A stretch of 10,757 nt of DNA from DASSWB01 sp035705495 (lineage in GTDB: Bacteria > Bacteroidota > Bacteroidia > Flavobacteriales > Flavobacteriaceae): positions 1 through 10,757 of the forward strand of contig DASSWB010000066.1 in the NCBI GenBank assembly GCA_035705495.1. The letters are read 5' to 3'. Positions 1 through 7,530 of this stretch are shown here, piece after piece. The number at the start of each line of letters is the position of its first letter. Within the stretch, counting starts at the first letter, position 1. The notes under the pieces are model-generated. The model saw only the letters and a program-made list of their open reading frames with translations, was not told the DNA's origin and ran no database searches. The translations under genes were made by a program, and so were the position numbers.

Positions 1-2962
1 CAACGCAACGCTGACAATTAATTCGTTTGATGATTACCAGTTCTATGAAGTAGATGAATACAGTCTGGTCAAAATGGGTCGTCGCTGGTTTGGTGATAAT
101 TTCAACATTCAAAATAGTCGGGCATACAATTTTAAATTCCCCAACTTAATAGAATCGGAGCCTGTTGAGGTGAAAATACTTGCTGCTGCTGCTTCAGAAA
201 TTGATACGCACATGGATGTGCGTATCAATGATCAACCCGTGGGGTCGATGCAATTTAATGATATTACTGAAAATATTTTGGCAATGGACGGCTCACTTTC
301 TGCCCAATACAATGCAAATTCAGATGAGATCGACATAGAACTTATCTATAATAATATGGGAAATCCTGCCAGTACTGCTTACCTGGATTTTATAAGTATT
401 GAAGCTGAAAGACTGCTCCAAATAGAGGGAAAACAACTTCATTTTACAAACGAAGAAGCGGCCAGCGCATCTGGAATTGGCGAATATGTGATACAAAATG
501 CTTCAGATGTAAGTGAAGTGTGGGACGTGACGAATCTTACTTCGGTTTTTGCTTTAGAAGATGTGGGAACTGGCAACACTTATAATTTTAAAGCCGAATT
601 GGGAGCGGAAAGAAAATATGTAGCGATTTTGCCTTCAGATTATCACACGCCTCAAAAAGAATCCGACTCTAAAGTCGAAAACCAAAATTTAAAAGGAACT
701 ATCTTCAAAACGGCGCAAAATGATTTTGAAGACCTGGATTATTTATTGGTAACCACCGAAGCCCTTAGATCTCAGGCGGAAAAACTTGCAAACCATAGAA
801 GGAATTTTGACGGACTGCACGTTAAAGTCGTAACGGTCGATAAAATTTATACCGAATTCAGTACCGGTAAACAAGACATAGTCGCCATAAGAAATTTTAT
901 AAAGTATATATATGACAATGCTTCTTCGATAGATAACCGTATTAAGTACATCGGACTTTTAGGGGAGGCTTCCGTAGATTATAAAGATCGGTTGGAAGAC
1001 AATAACAATATTGTTCCCACTTACGAAGATTATCAAAGTTTTTCACTCACAGGAGCTTTTGTAACAGATGATTTCTACGGGATGATGGATCCTTTAGAAG
1101 GGAATATTTCTTCTTCGGACATGTTGGATATCGCCATAGGAAGAATGTTGGCTGATGACGCCCAGATGGCGGAAGAGGTAATCAGTAAAATTATTGACTA
1201 TGACAAAAAAGAATCCTACGGAAGATGGAGGAATAATGTTGTCACGATAGCAGATGATGCTGCGAACGTAAATGAATTTTACAATCTAATCGAACATACA
1301 GATGATTTGGCGAATGGTATTTCGCTCAATAAACCGACTTTAAATGTTTTCAAAATATATCTTGATGCATTTCAACAGGAATCTTCTGCTGGAGGTGATA
1401 GATATCCAGCGGTAAACGATGCCATTAATGATGCAGTCGAAAAAGGAGCCTTGGTAATCAATTATTTTGGGCATGGTGGGGAATCTGGATTGGCGCATGA
1501 ACGTGTAGTGACACAATCGGATGTAATGAATTGGTCCAATACCGCTCATTATCCATTATTTGTCACCGTAACATGTCAGTTTACAAAATTTGACAATCCA
1601 TTGCGTATATCTGCGGGGGAACTTGTAGTGACAAATCCAACGGGTGGCGCCGCAGGATTGATTTCGACCACAAGGGAAATCACCATTCCCGATGGAAAGG
1701 TTTTCAACAATAACCTTAACCCATTTTTATATGAATATGGCGGACCTTCAAATATTTCCATTGCGGAAGCTTTGCGTAAAACGAAAAACAGTGTTTCAAT
1801 TGGAGGCAAGAGAAATGTGAGTTATTTTGGGGATCCAGCAATGAAATTGTCCTTACCGGATCCAAATATCAGATTGACGAAAATCAATGATGTTCCCATT
1901 GAAACTTCAACAGATACATTAAAAGCCTTGAGTCATATTAAATTTACCGGCGAAGTTGTGTCGCCGGATGGAAATTTACTGTCTAATTATAATGGTATTT
2001 TGGCAGCAACTGTTTTTGATAAAGAAATTGAACGACAAACTTTGGGCAATGATAATGTGAGAGGAAACAATAACCAGCTGCTCATTCTGGATTTCACAAC
2101 TTTAGGCGAAATTATTTTTCGCGGACAAGCATCTGTAACGAACGGCTTGTTCGAATTTGATTTTGTGGTTCCCAGGGATATCGCCATTCCTGTGGGCGAG
2201 GGAAGAGTCAGTTTTTATGCCGAAAAAAATAATGAACTGGAAGATCAAACAGGATACAATAACAGCATTTTAATTGGCGGATTGAATGAAAATGCACCCG
2301 AAGACAATGAGGGTCCAGAAATACTGTTGTACATGAATGATGAAAATTTTGTTTCGGGAGGCACCACAAATTCTTCTCCTTTTATTCTTGCGAAATTGGC
2401 GGATGAAAATGGTATCAATACAGCAAGTGGTATCGGTCACGATATTGTGGCCATCATTGATGGTGATGAATCAAATCCATATATCCTCAATGATTATTAT
2501 GAAACTGAAGTCGACGATTATACCAAAGGAACAGCTTATTATAAATTAAGGGATTTAGAACCCGGATTGCATACCATGACATTTAAAGCTTGGGATGTTT
2601 ACAACAATTCCTCCATAGCAGAAATCACTTTTCTGGTGGCAGGAGACGAGGAGCTTTCTATTACGAAGGTTCTGAATTATCCAAATCCTTTTCATAACTA
2701 CACCGAATTCTGGTTTAATCACAACCGACCCTTTGAACCATTGGAAGTACAAGTCCAAGTTTTTACGGTAACAGGAAAAATTGTATGGTCGCAAAATCAA
2801 ACAATTAACACCGACGGATTCCTCTCGCGCGAAATTACTTGGGATGGGAAAGACGACTTTGGTGATGCCATAGGTAAAGGGGTGTATGTGTACAAACTCA
2901 CCGTCAAATCCACCCTGACAAACAAAAAGGTGGAAAAATTTGAAAAACTGGTCATACTCTAA
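1..2962 (+). CDS. porU: Type IX secretion system sortase PorU (C25 family), 5' partial
   Basis: PorU is the surface cysteine protease that removes the C-terminal signal of type IX secretion cargo and attaches the cargo to the cell surface. The frame is open from the window edge (first full codon at position 2), and 986 codons remain before the TAA, so the N-terminal part, including the signal peptide, is missing. The start of the visible part, with YSLVK followed by GRRWFGD, is typical of PorU. The C25 (gingipain-like) domain runs from about 737 to 1857. It contains the catalytic His in NYFGHGGES (codon 1472-1474) and the catalytic Cys in TVTCQF (codon 1574-1576), 34 codons apart, and closes with the GDPAMKL motif. 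Ig-like beta regions follow, then a FlgD/C-terminal-signal-like domain from about 2650, with NYPNPF, WDGKDDFG and GVYVYKL. In PorU this terminal domain is retained. porV follows directly. The ATG at 74 is internal, because the frame upstream of it also reads as PorU sequence. Confidence 0.93.
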   Translation, partial: NATLTINSFDDYQFYEVDEYSLVKMGRRWFGDNFNIQNSRAYNFKFPNLIESEPVEVKILAAAASEIDTHMDVRINDQPVGSMQFNDITENILAMDGSLSAQYNANSDEIDIELIYNNMGNPASTAYLDFISIEAERLLQIEGKQLHFTNEEAASASGIGEYVIQNASDVSEVWDVTNLTSVFALEDVGTGNTYNFKAELGAERKYVAILPSDYHTPQKESDSKVENQNLKGTIFKTAQNDFEDLDYLLVTTEALRSQAEKLANHRRNFDGLHVKVVTVDKIYTEFSTGKQDIVAIRNFIKYIYDNASSIDNRIKYIGLLGEASVDYKDRLEDNNNIVPTYEDYQSFSLTGAFVTDDFYGMMDPLEGNISSSDMLDIAIGRMLADDAQMAEEVISKIIDYDKKESYGRWRNNVVTIADDAANVNEFYNLIEHTDDLANGISLNKPTLNVFKIYLDAFQQESSAGGDRYPAVNDAINDAVEKGALVINYFGHGGESGLAHERVVTQSDVMNWSNTAHYPLFVTVTCQFTKFDNPLRISAGELVVTNPTGGAAGLISTTREITIPDGKVFNNNLNPFLYEYGGPSNISIAEALRKTKNSVSIGGKRNVSYFGDPAMKLSLPDPNIRLTKINDVPIETSTDTLKALSHIKFTGEVVSPDGNLLSNYNGILAATVFDKEIERQTLGNDNVRGNNNQLLILDFTTLGEIIFRGQASVTNGLFEFDFVVPRDIAIPVGEGRVSFYAEKNNELEDQTGYNNSILIGGLNENAPEDNEGPEILLYMNDENFVSGGTTNSSPFILAKLADENGINTASGIGHDIVAIIDGDESNPYILNDYYETEVDDYTKGTAYYKLRDLEPGLHTMTFKAWDVYNNSSIAEITFLVAGDEELSITKVLNYPNPFHNYTEFWFNHNRPFEPLEVQVQVFTVTGKIVWSQNQTINTDGFLSREITWDGKDDFGDAIGKGVYVYKLTVKSTLTNKKVEKFEKLVIL

Positions 2963-2976
2963 CAGGAATAAAAATA

Positions 2977-2984
2977 TATATTTG
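2977..2984 (+). promoter_or_regulatory. Possible -7 box for porV
   Basis: TATATTTG matches the Bacteroidota -7 consensus TAnnTTTG. It lies 15 bases after the porU stop and 18 bases before the porV ATG, so a transcript starting just downstream would have a very short leader. No TTG stands at the usual 17-23 base distance upstream; the nearest TTTG (2939-2942) is 34 bases away. The site may give porV expression independent of porU, or may be a chance match in AT-rich DNA. Confidence 0.4.
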
Positions 2985-3002
2985 TCCAACATAAATTTTG
3001 AA

Positions 3003-4157
3003 ATGAAAAATACAACTGTTTGTTTTTTAGGTCTTTTTCTCTTATTTAGTATAAAAAATCATGCGCAAGAAGAGCAAAATCGAGTGATCACCACCTCGGT
3101 TCCATTTCTCTTGATTGCTGCAGATGCCAGGGCGGCAGCGTTGGGAGATCAAGGTGTGGCCAGCTCGCCGGATGCTTTCTCGCAACAATGGAATCCTGCA
3201 AAGTATGCTTTTGCAACTTCAGAAAACGGAGTAGGATTTGCTTATACACCTTATTTAAGAGAGCTTGTTTCTGATATTGATTTGGGGACTATTACCTATT
3301 TTAACAAGATCAGTGACCGTGGAGCTTTTGCGGCGAGTATTAGATATTTTGGATTGGGCGGAATTGAATTGAGGCAAGATTTACTTCAGGAACCAAGAGA
3401 AGTTCAACCCAACGAATTTGCAATTGACCTTTCTTATGCTTTAAAATTGAGTGATGAATTTTCTATGGCGGTAACCGGAAGGTTTATCAATTCCAATTTA
3501 AAAATTCCTGGAATTGATGGAGATGCTTCCGCTGCGAATACTTTTGGAGTTGATGTTTCGGCTTTTTATCAAAGCCAGACGCTTACATTTACTGATTTCG
3601 ACGGAAGATGGCGTGGAGGTTTGAATATTTCGAATATAGGACCTAAACTTAAATATGATGATGCAGGTCAAGAAAATTTTATACCAACTAACTTCCGAAT
3701 TGGAGGAGGATTTGATTTCATTTTAGATCCGTCGAATAAAATATCAACTCAAGTGGAATTTAGTAAATTGTTGGTGCCAACTCCCCAAGATTTTGATAAT
3801 GATGGGGACATCGATTTTGACGATGCCCAAGAATATAATGAGATCAGTTCATTTGGTGCAATATTCTCGTCTTGGAATGATGCTCCGGATGGAATGTCTG
3901 AAGAATTGAAAGAGGTAACCTGGGCATTGGGTGCAGAATATTGGTACGAAGATAGTTTTGCCTTTCGTTTGGGATATTTCAGCGAAGCGGAAGACAAAGG
4001 ATTCAGAAAATTCATGGCTTTGGGAGCCGGATTTAAATATACAGCAATCAGCCTTGATGTATCTTATCTTTTTTCAACCTCACGAGTACAAAATCCGTTG
4101 GAAGGAACGCTGCGTTTCGGACTCACATTTAATTTTGGAGGAGAAAGTGCTGGGTAG
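3003..4157 (+). CDS. porV: Type IX secretion outer membrane protein PorV (LptO)
   Basis: PorV is a FadL-like outer-membrane beta-barrel. It binds cargo C-terminal domains as they leave the SprA/Sov translocon and delivers them to the PorU sortase complex. The 384-residue product has the expected length. Residues 1-21 form a signal peptide with a likely cut in NHA|QEE. Mature sequence begins with the family signature: PFLLIAADARA (34-44), then GDQGVASSPDA and WNPAKY (63-68). The C-terminal half has the conserved SEELKEVTWALGAEYWY (299-315), and the protein ends with alternating beta-strand sequence GTLRFGLTFNFGG, as expected for a barrel. An acidic segment at 263-274 (DFDNDGDIDFDD) sits where homologues have a variable loop and could bind calcium. 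The ATG at 3003 was chosen because the in-frame ATG at 2940 overlaps the porU end and would put 21 polar residues before the signal peptide. Confidence 0.93.
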   Translation: MKNTTVCFLGLFLLFSIKNHAQEEQNRVITTSVPFLLIAADARAAALGDQGVASSPDAFSQQWNPAKYAFATSENGVGFAYTPYLRELVSDIDLGTITYFNKISDRGAFAASIRYFGLGGIELRQDLLQEPREVQPNEFAIDLSYALKLSDEFSMAVTGRFINSNLKIPGIDGDASAANTFGVDVSAFYQSQTLTFTDFDGRWRGGLNISNIGPKLKYDDAGQENFIPTNFRIGGGFDFILDPSNKISTQVEFSKLLVPTPQDFDNDGDIDFDDAQEYNEISSFGAIFSSWNDAPDGMSEELKEVTWALGAEYWYEDSFAFRLGYFSEAEDKGFRKFMALGAGFKYTAISLDVSYLFSTSRVQNPLEGTLRFGLTFNFGGESAG

Positions 4158-4178
4158 AAATCAGCTTTTTTAAAATTA

Positions 4179-4219
4179 AAAAAAGTATCAAATATCAATT
4201 TTGATACTTTTTTATTTTT
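4179..4219 (+). terminator. Terminator hairpin after porV
   Basis: The left arm (4179-4192, AAAAAAGTATCAAA) pairs perfectly over 14 bases with the right arm (4200-4213, TTTGATACTTTTTT). The loop is 7 bases, and further T residues (4215-4219) follow a single A. The outer part of the stem is A-T only, and the core is GTATCAAA/TTTGATAC. It starts 21 bases after the porV stop and separates porUV from cdd. Its symmetry means it could act on both strands, though no gene faces it. Confidence 0.8.
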
Positions 4220-4220
4220 G
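4213..4220 (+). promoter_or_regulatory. Possible -7 box for cdd, overlapping the porV terminator
   Basis: TATTTTTG fits TAnnTTTG and lies 28 bases before the cdd ATG. Its first base is the last paired T of the porV terminator and the rest is the T-tract. There is no TTG at 17-23 bases upstream, because that space is filled by the left arm of the hairpin. The match is therefore to the -7 half only. Confidence 0.45.
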
Positions 4221-4248
4221 TGCTACCTTGGCGTTCGAAAAAATAGGA

Positions 4249-4731
4249 ATGAAAGAAATTAAAATCACTTCAGTATTGGAGGTTTATGAATCTCTTGAAG
4301 AACTTCCGCGCTTTGTTCAGGATCTTTTTGAAGATGCTGTAAATGCTAGGGAAAAAGCCTATGCACCTTATTCGCAGTTTAATGTTGGTGCAGCCATTCT
4401 TCTACAAAATGGGGAAATTATTACAGGTAGTAACCAAGAAAATGCATCCTATCCATCAGGATTATGTGCAGAACGAACAGCTGTTTTTTTTGCGGGTGCC
4501 AAATTCCCAAATGAAATTATAAAATGTTTGGTGGTCACTGCAAAATCTGCCAATCACTTGCTCATCACACCTGTTCCACCTTGTGGTGCTTGCCGTCAGG
4601 TAATAGCAGAATACGAAGAAAGACAGGAGCAGCCAATAGAAATATATTTCATGGGCGAAAGGGGCAAAGTGGTAAAAGCATCATCTTTAAAAGACCTATT
4701 GCCTTTTTCATTTGATAAATCCTGTTTATAG
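4249..4731 (+). CDS. cdd: Cytidine deaminase
   Basis: The enzyme hydrolyses cytidine and deoxycytidine to uridine and deoxyuridine plus ammonia, in cytosolic pyrimidine salvage. The 160-residue product carries the full zinc site of the family: Cys73 and the proton-shuttling Glu75 in GLCAERTA, and Cys112 and Cys115 in PPCGACRQV. The substrate-binding NQENASYP (62-69) and the APYSQFNVGAA stretch (39-49) are also present. It is about 30 residues longer than the compact tetrameric Cdd of Bacillus. The extra length is mostly an N-terminal extension (1-30, EVYESLEELP and following). The ATG at 4249 was chosen because the upstream TTG at 4201 lies inside the porV terminator. The gene stands alone between two terminator/promoter boundaries, so it is probably monocistronic. 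Confidence 0.93.
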   Translation: MKEIKITSVLEVYESLEELPRFVQDLFEDAVNAREKAYAPYSQFNVGAAILLQNGEIITGSNQENASYPSGLCAERTAVFFAGAKFPNEIIKCLVVTAKSANHLLITPVPPCGACRQVIAEYEERQEQPIEIYFMGERGKVVKASSLKDLLPFSFDKSCL

Positions 4732-4757
4732 GAATATTTTAAATAGGAAAACAGTTT

Positions 4758-4785
4758 TTGGATTCTACCGAAAGTAGTATTTTTG
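4758..4785 (+). promoter_or_regulatory. Likely promoter of pdhA-pdhC
   Basis: A -33 TTG (4758-4760, within TTTTTG) and a -7 TATTTTTG (4778-4785) are separated by 17 bases. This matches the Bacteroidota/Flavobacterium pattern TTG-N17-23-TAnnTTTG recognised by the housekeeping sigma factor of this phylum. It is the only place in the window where both halves are present at accepted spacing ahead of a gene. The start of transcription would fall near 4790-4794, about 40 bases before the pdhA ATG. Confidence 0.65.
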
Positions 4786-4793
4786 TTGATTCT

Positions 4794-4813
4794 ATGACAA
4801 AAAAGGCTGTCAT
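4794..4813 (+). repeat. Inverted repeat in the pdhA leader
   Basis: ATGACA (4794-4799) and TGTCAT (4808-4813) are perfect 6-base inverted repeats around an 8-base A-rich centre. The site lies just downstream of the predicted start of transcription and 20 bases before the pdhA ATG. It could be an operator for a dimeric regulator or a weak 5' hairpin. There is no T-tract after it, so it is not a terminator. Confidence 0.4.
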
Positions 4814-4832
4814 CGTTAAAACTCATAATTAA
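4794..4832 (+). other. 12-codon upstream frame before pdhA
   Basis: An ATG at 4794 opens a frame for MTKKAVIVKTHN that ends in TAA at 4830-4832, one base before the pdhA ATG (TAAGATG). If transcription starts near 4790-4794, this frame would be translated almost without a leader, and its end would be positioned for coupling to pdhA. There is no run of a single amino acid of the kind used in classical attenuation. A frame this short can easily arise by chance. Confidence 0.2.
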
Positions 4833-4833
4833 G

Positions 4834-5832
4834 ATGAAAAAAATAACAAAAGCCGTTTATTTGAAATGGTATGAAGATATGCTGTTCTGGCGTAAATTCG
4901 AAGATAAACTAGCTCAAGTATATATCCAGCAAAAAGTAAGAGGGTTTTTACACCTTTATAATGGACAAGAAGCTATTTTGGCAGGTTCACTGCATGCGAT
5001 GGATCTTTCAAAAGATAAAATGATCACCGCCTATAGAAACCACGTACAGCCTATAGGAATGGGAGTGGATCCCAAAAAGGTAATGGCCGAATTATATGGA
5101 AAAGGCACCGGAACATCCCAAGGTCTGGGTGGTTCTATGCATATTTTTTCAAAAGAACATCGGTTTTACGGCGGACACGGAATTGTGGGAGGACAAATTC
5201 CGCTTGGGGCAGGAATTGCTTTTGCCGATAAATACTTCAAGAGAGATGCGGTTACCTTAACTTTTATGGGGGACGGTGCAACAAGACAAGGATCTCTGCA
5301 TGAAACCTTTAATATGGCGATGAACTGGAAATTGCCAGTGGTTTTCTGTGTTGAAAACAACGGGTATGCAATGGGAACATCTGTGGCAAGAACCGCCAAC
5401 CATACAGATATTTGGAAATTGGGACTTGGATACGAAATGCCTTGCGGACCAGTAGATGCGATGAATCCCGTGAAAGTCGCCGAAGCAATGGATGAAGCCA
5501 TTGAACGCGCGCGATCTGGTGGCGGACCTACTTTTTTAGAATTAAAAACATATCGGTATAGAGGCCATTCAATGAGTGACGCTCAAAAATACAGAACCAA
5601 AGAAGAGGTTGCGGAATATCAAAAAATAGATCCCATTACCCAAGTGCTTGATGTGATCAAAAAGAAAAAATATGCAACCGATGCAGAAATCAAGGAAATA
5701 AACAAGCGCGTTAAAACCTTGGTTGATGAGTGCGAAAAATTTGCGGAGGAATCTGATTTCCCTGAGAAAAATGTGATGTACGATGTTGTATATGAACAAG
5801 AAGATTACCCGTTTATACCACATAAATTATAA
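4834..5832 (+). CDS. pdhA: Pyruvate dehydrogenase E1 component, alpha subunit
   Basis: With the beta subunit, E1 alpha binds thiamine diphosphate, decarboxylates pyruvate and reductively acetylates the lipoyl arm of E2. The 332-residue product has the normal length for a bacterial E1 alpha. The thiamine diphosphate motif begins at GDGATRQG (146-153) and ends at the ENN of VVFCVENNGYAMGT (174-176), the expected spacing. The N-terminal half has the conserved GFLHLYNGQEA (37-47), ITAYRNH (64-70) and GLGGSMHIF (97-105). The loop YRYRGHSMSDAQKYR (240-254) corresponds to the segment phosphorylated in mitochondrial E1 alpha and conserved in bacterial forms. YRGHSMSD and the match to the E1 alpha of pyruvate dehydrogenase make this assignment more likely than a branched-chain 2-oxo acid dehydrogenase. 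pdhC starts 3 bases after the stop, which indicates a single operon. No E1 beta gene is adjacent. Confidence 0.93.
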   Translation: MKKITKAVYLKWYEDMLFWRKFEDKLAQVYIQQKVRGFLHLYNGQEAILAGSLHAMDLSKDKMITAYRNHVQPIGMGVDPKKVMAELYGKGTGTSQGLGGSMHIFSKEHRFYGGHGIVGGQIPLGAGIAFADKYFKRDAVTLTFMGDGATRQGSLHETFNMAMNWKLPVVFCVENNGYAMGTSVARTANHTDIWKLGLGYEMPCGPVDAMNPVKVAEAMDEAIERARSGGGPTFLELKTYRYRGHSMSDAQKYRTKEEVAEYQKIDPITQVLDVIKKKKYATDAEIKEINKRVKTLVDECEKFAEESDFPEKNVMYDVVYEQEDYPFIPHKL

Positions 5833-5835
5833 GTT

Positions 5836-7464
5836 ATGGCAGAAGTAATCAATATGCCGCGATTGAGCGACACAATGGAAGAAGGAGTTGTCGCCAAATG
5901 GTTAAAACAAAAAGGTGATAAAGTAGAAGAAGGTGATATTTTGGCAGAAATAGAAACCGATAAAGCGACGATGGAATTTGAATCGTTTTATGCTGGCACC
6001 TTGCTTCATATTGGTATTGCTGAAGGTGAAACTGCTCCAGTTGATGCTTTGTTGGCAATTATTGGGGAAGAAGGTGAGGATATTTCAGGACTTTTAAAGA
6101 AAAATGGATCTGCCAGCGAAGCTGATTCGGAGAAATCTGCCGAAAAGGAAGATGAAAAGAAATCTGATGAACCTTCCAAAGAGGAATCCAAAGAGGATTT
6201 ACCTGAAGGCGTAGAAGTGATTACAATGCCGCGTTTAAGTGATACCATGACCGAAGGTACAGTGGCGACCTGGATTAAAAAAGAAGGAGACCAGGTAGAA
6301 GAAGGCGATATTTTAGCGGAAATAGAAACCGATAAAGCCACAATGGAATTTGAATCTTTCTATTCCGGAACATTGCTTCACATCGGAATTCCAGAAGGTG
6401 AAAGTGCTGCAGTTGATAGCGTCTTGGCAGTAATTGGACCAAAAGGAACTGATATTTCCGGAGTTATTGAAGGTTTCAAAACTGGAAAAATATCTGCTTC
6501 AAAGGGAACCGATAAAAATGAATCTTCAAAAGAAGAAGAGAAGGAGGTTTCTGGAAGTACAGAAACAAACCAAACGTCTCATTCCGGTGAAAGAATATTT
6601 GCTTCGCCATTGGCCAAAAGAATCGCAGAAGACAAGGGAATCAACTTGGCAGACGTGAAAGGTTCGGGCGAAAATGGTAGAATTGTCAAAAAAGATTTGG
6701 AAAACTATCAGCCTTCCGCAGAAAAATCAACTACAGCAGAAACGAGCAAATCCGCAGCGCAAGTATATACGCCTGCTGGAGAAGAGCATTTTGAAGAAGT
6801 GAAAAATTCTCAAATGCGCAAAACTATCGCTAAGCGTTTGGGTGAATCTAAATTTACGGCTCCGCATTATTACTTGACGATTGAAATTGACATGGAAAAT
6901 GCAATTCAATCAAGAGAAAAAATCAATGAAATGCCAGATGTAAAAGTCTCTTATAACGATTTGGTTATAAAAGCAGCTGCTTTGGCAATAAGAAAACATC
7001 CGAATGTAAATACGCAATGGAACGGTGATACTACCCGAATTGCGAAACATATCCATATTGGGGTTGCCGTTGCCGTTGAAGATGGTTTGGTGGTTCCGGT
7101 TTTAAAATTTGCCGATCAAATGACGCTGACAAACATTGGTGCAAATGTTAAAGAACTGGCCGGAAAAGCTCGCAATAAAAAATTACAACCTCAAGAAATG
7201 GAAGGAAGTACTTTTACGGTTTCCAATTTGGGGATGTACGGTATTAGGGAATTTACGAGTATTATAAATCAACCGAATTCGGCTATTATGTCTGTGGGTG
7301 CCATTGTGGAAAAACCTGTAGTGAAAAACGGGCAAATTGTGGTGGGAAATACAATGACCATCACTTTGGCCTGTGATCACAGAACGGTTGATGGCGCAAC
7401 TGGATCTGCTTATTTACAAACTTTCAAATCCTATATGGAGAATCCGGTATTAATGCTTGTTTAA
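5836..7464 (+). CDS. pdhC: Pyruvate dehydrogenase E2, dihydrolipoamide acetyltransferase with two lipoyl domains
   Basis: E2 forms the core of the complex and transfers the acetyl group from its lipoyl arm to CoA. The 542-residue product contains, in order: lipoyl domain 1 (about 2-83, lipoylated Lys43 in ETDKATM), a charged linker rich in Lys, Glu and Ser (90-122), lipoyl domain 2 (about 126-207, Lys167 in the same motif), and a second charged linker (215-250). A peripheral subunit-binding domain follows (about 254-290, FASPLAKRIAEDKG and GSGENGRIVKKDL), then the catalytic domain (about 320-542). The active-site motif is CDHRTVDG with His515 and Asp519. The product ends ENPVLMLV, as is typical of pyruvate-type E2. 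Context with pdhA supports pyruvate rather than 2-oxoglutarate or branched-chain substrates. The linkers are charged rather than the Ala/Pro-rich type of E. coli E2. Confidence 0.94.
   Translation: MAEVINMPRLSDTMEEGVVAKWLKQKGDKVEEGDILAEIETDKATMEFESFYAGTLLHIGIAEGETAPVDALLAIIGEEGEDISGLLKKNGSASEADSEKSAEKEDEKKSDEPSKEESKEDLPEGVEVITMPRLSDTMTEGTVATWIKKEGDQVEEGDILAEIETDKATMEFESFYSGTLLHIGIPEGESAAVDSVLAVIGPKGTDISGVIEGFKTGKISASKGTDKNESSKEEEKEVSGSTETNQTSHSGERIFASPLAKRIAEDKGINLADVKGSGENGRIVKKDLENYQPSAEKSTTAETSKSAAQVYTPAGEEHFEEVKNSQMRKTIAKRLGESKFTAPHYYLTIEIDMENAIQSREKINEMPDVKVSYNDLVIKAAALAIRKHPNVNTQWNGDTTRIAKHIHIGVAVAVEDGLVVPVLKFADQMTLTNIGANVKELAGKARNKKLQPQEMEGSTFTVSNLGMYGIREFTSIINQPNSAIMSVGAIVEKPVVKNGQIVVGNTMTITLACDHRTVDGATGSAYLQTFKSYMENPVLMLV
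5842..6456 (+). repeat. Tandem duplication encoding the two lipoyl domains of pdhC
   Basis: Codons 3-86 and 127-210 of pdhC encode two copies of the lipoyl domain (units from about 5842 and 6214, offset 372 bases). By eye 65 of 84 residues are identical. The closest stretch surrounds the lipoyl lysine, where residues 28-50 of the compared segment are unchanged. The DNA copies differ mostly at third codon positions there, so the duplication is old and kept by selection on the protein. Confidence 0.85.
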
Positions 7465-7488
7465 TTTTTATTGAATTTTTAAAAACCT

Positions 7489-7516
7489 AAAAAATCCTGC
7501 TCTTGTGGGATTTTTT
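7489..7516 (+). terminator. Terminator hairpin after pdhC
   Basis: AAAAAATCC (7489-7497) pairs with GGATTTTTT (7508-7516) over 9 bases around a 10-base loop. The T-run is the 3' arm of the stem. It lies 24 bases after the pdhC stop and 14 bases before the next gene's ATG, so it would separate the pdh operon from the peptidase gene or let only part of transcription through. Confidence 0.7.
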
Positions 7517-7530
7517 CATCTTAATAAATT

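Noticed and set aside
2337..2549. Forward 70-codon frame inside porU
   Set aside because: It overlaps the porU frame, which continues without interruption through it, and its translation is low-complexity without motif.
2555..2992. Minus-strand open frame of 145 codons opposite the end of porU
   Set aside because: It lies wholly opposite clear PorU coding sequence and the porV leader, its translation has no recognisable motif, and it would face into a gene that is well supported. The other minus-strand frames in the window are shadows in the same way.
4201..4248. Earlier TTG start for cdd
   Set aside because: The TTG is inside the porV terminator stem and upstream of the likely -7 box; the added residues are not typical of cytidine deaminases.
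4765..4777. Small inverted repeat CTAC-cgaaa-GTAG between the -33 and -7 boxes of pdhA
   Set aside because: Arms of 4 bases are expected by chance in a sequence of this size, and nothing else supports it as an operator.
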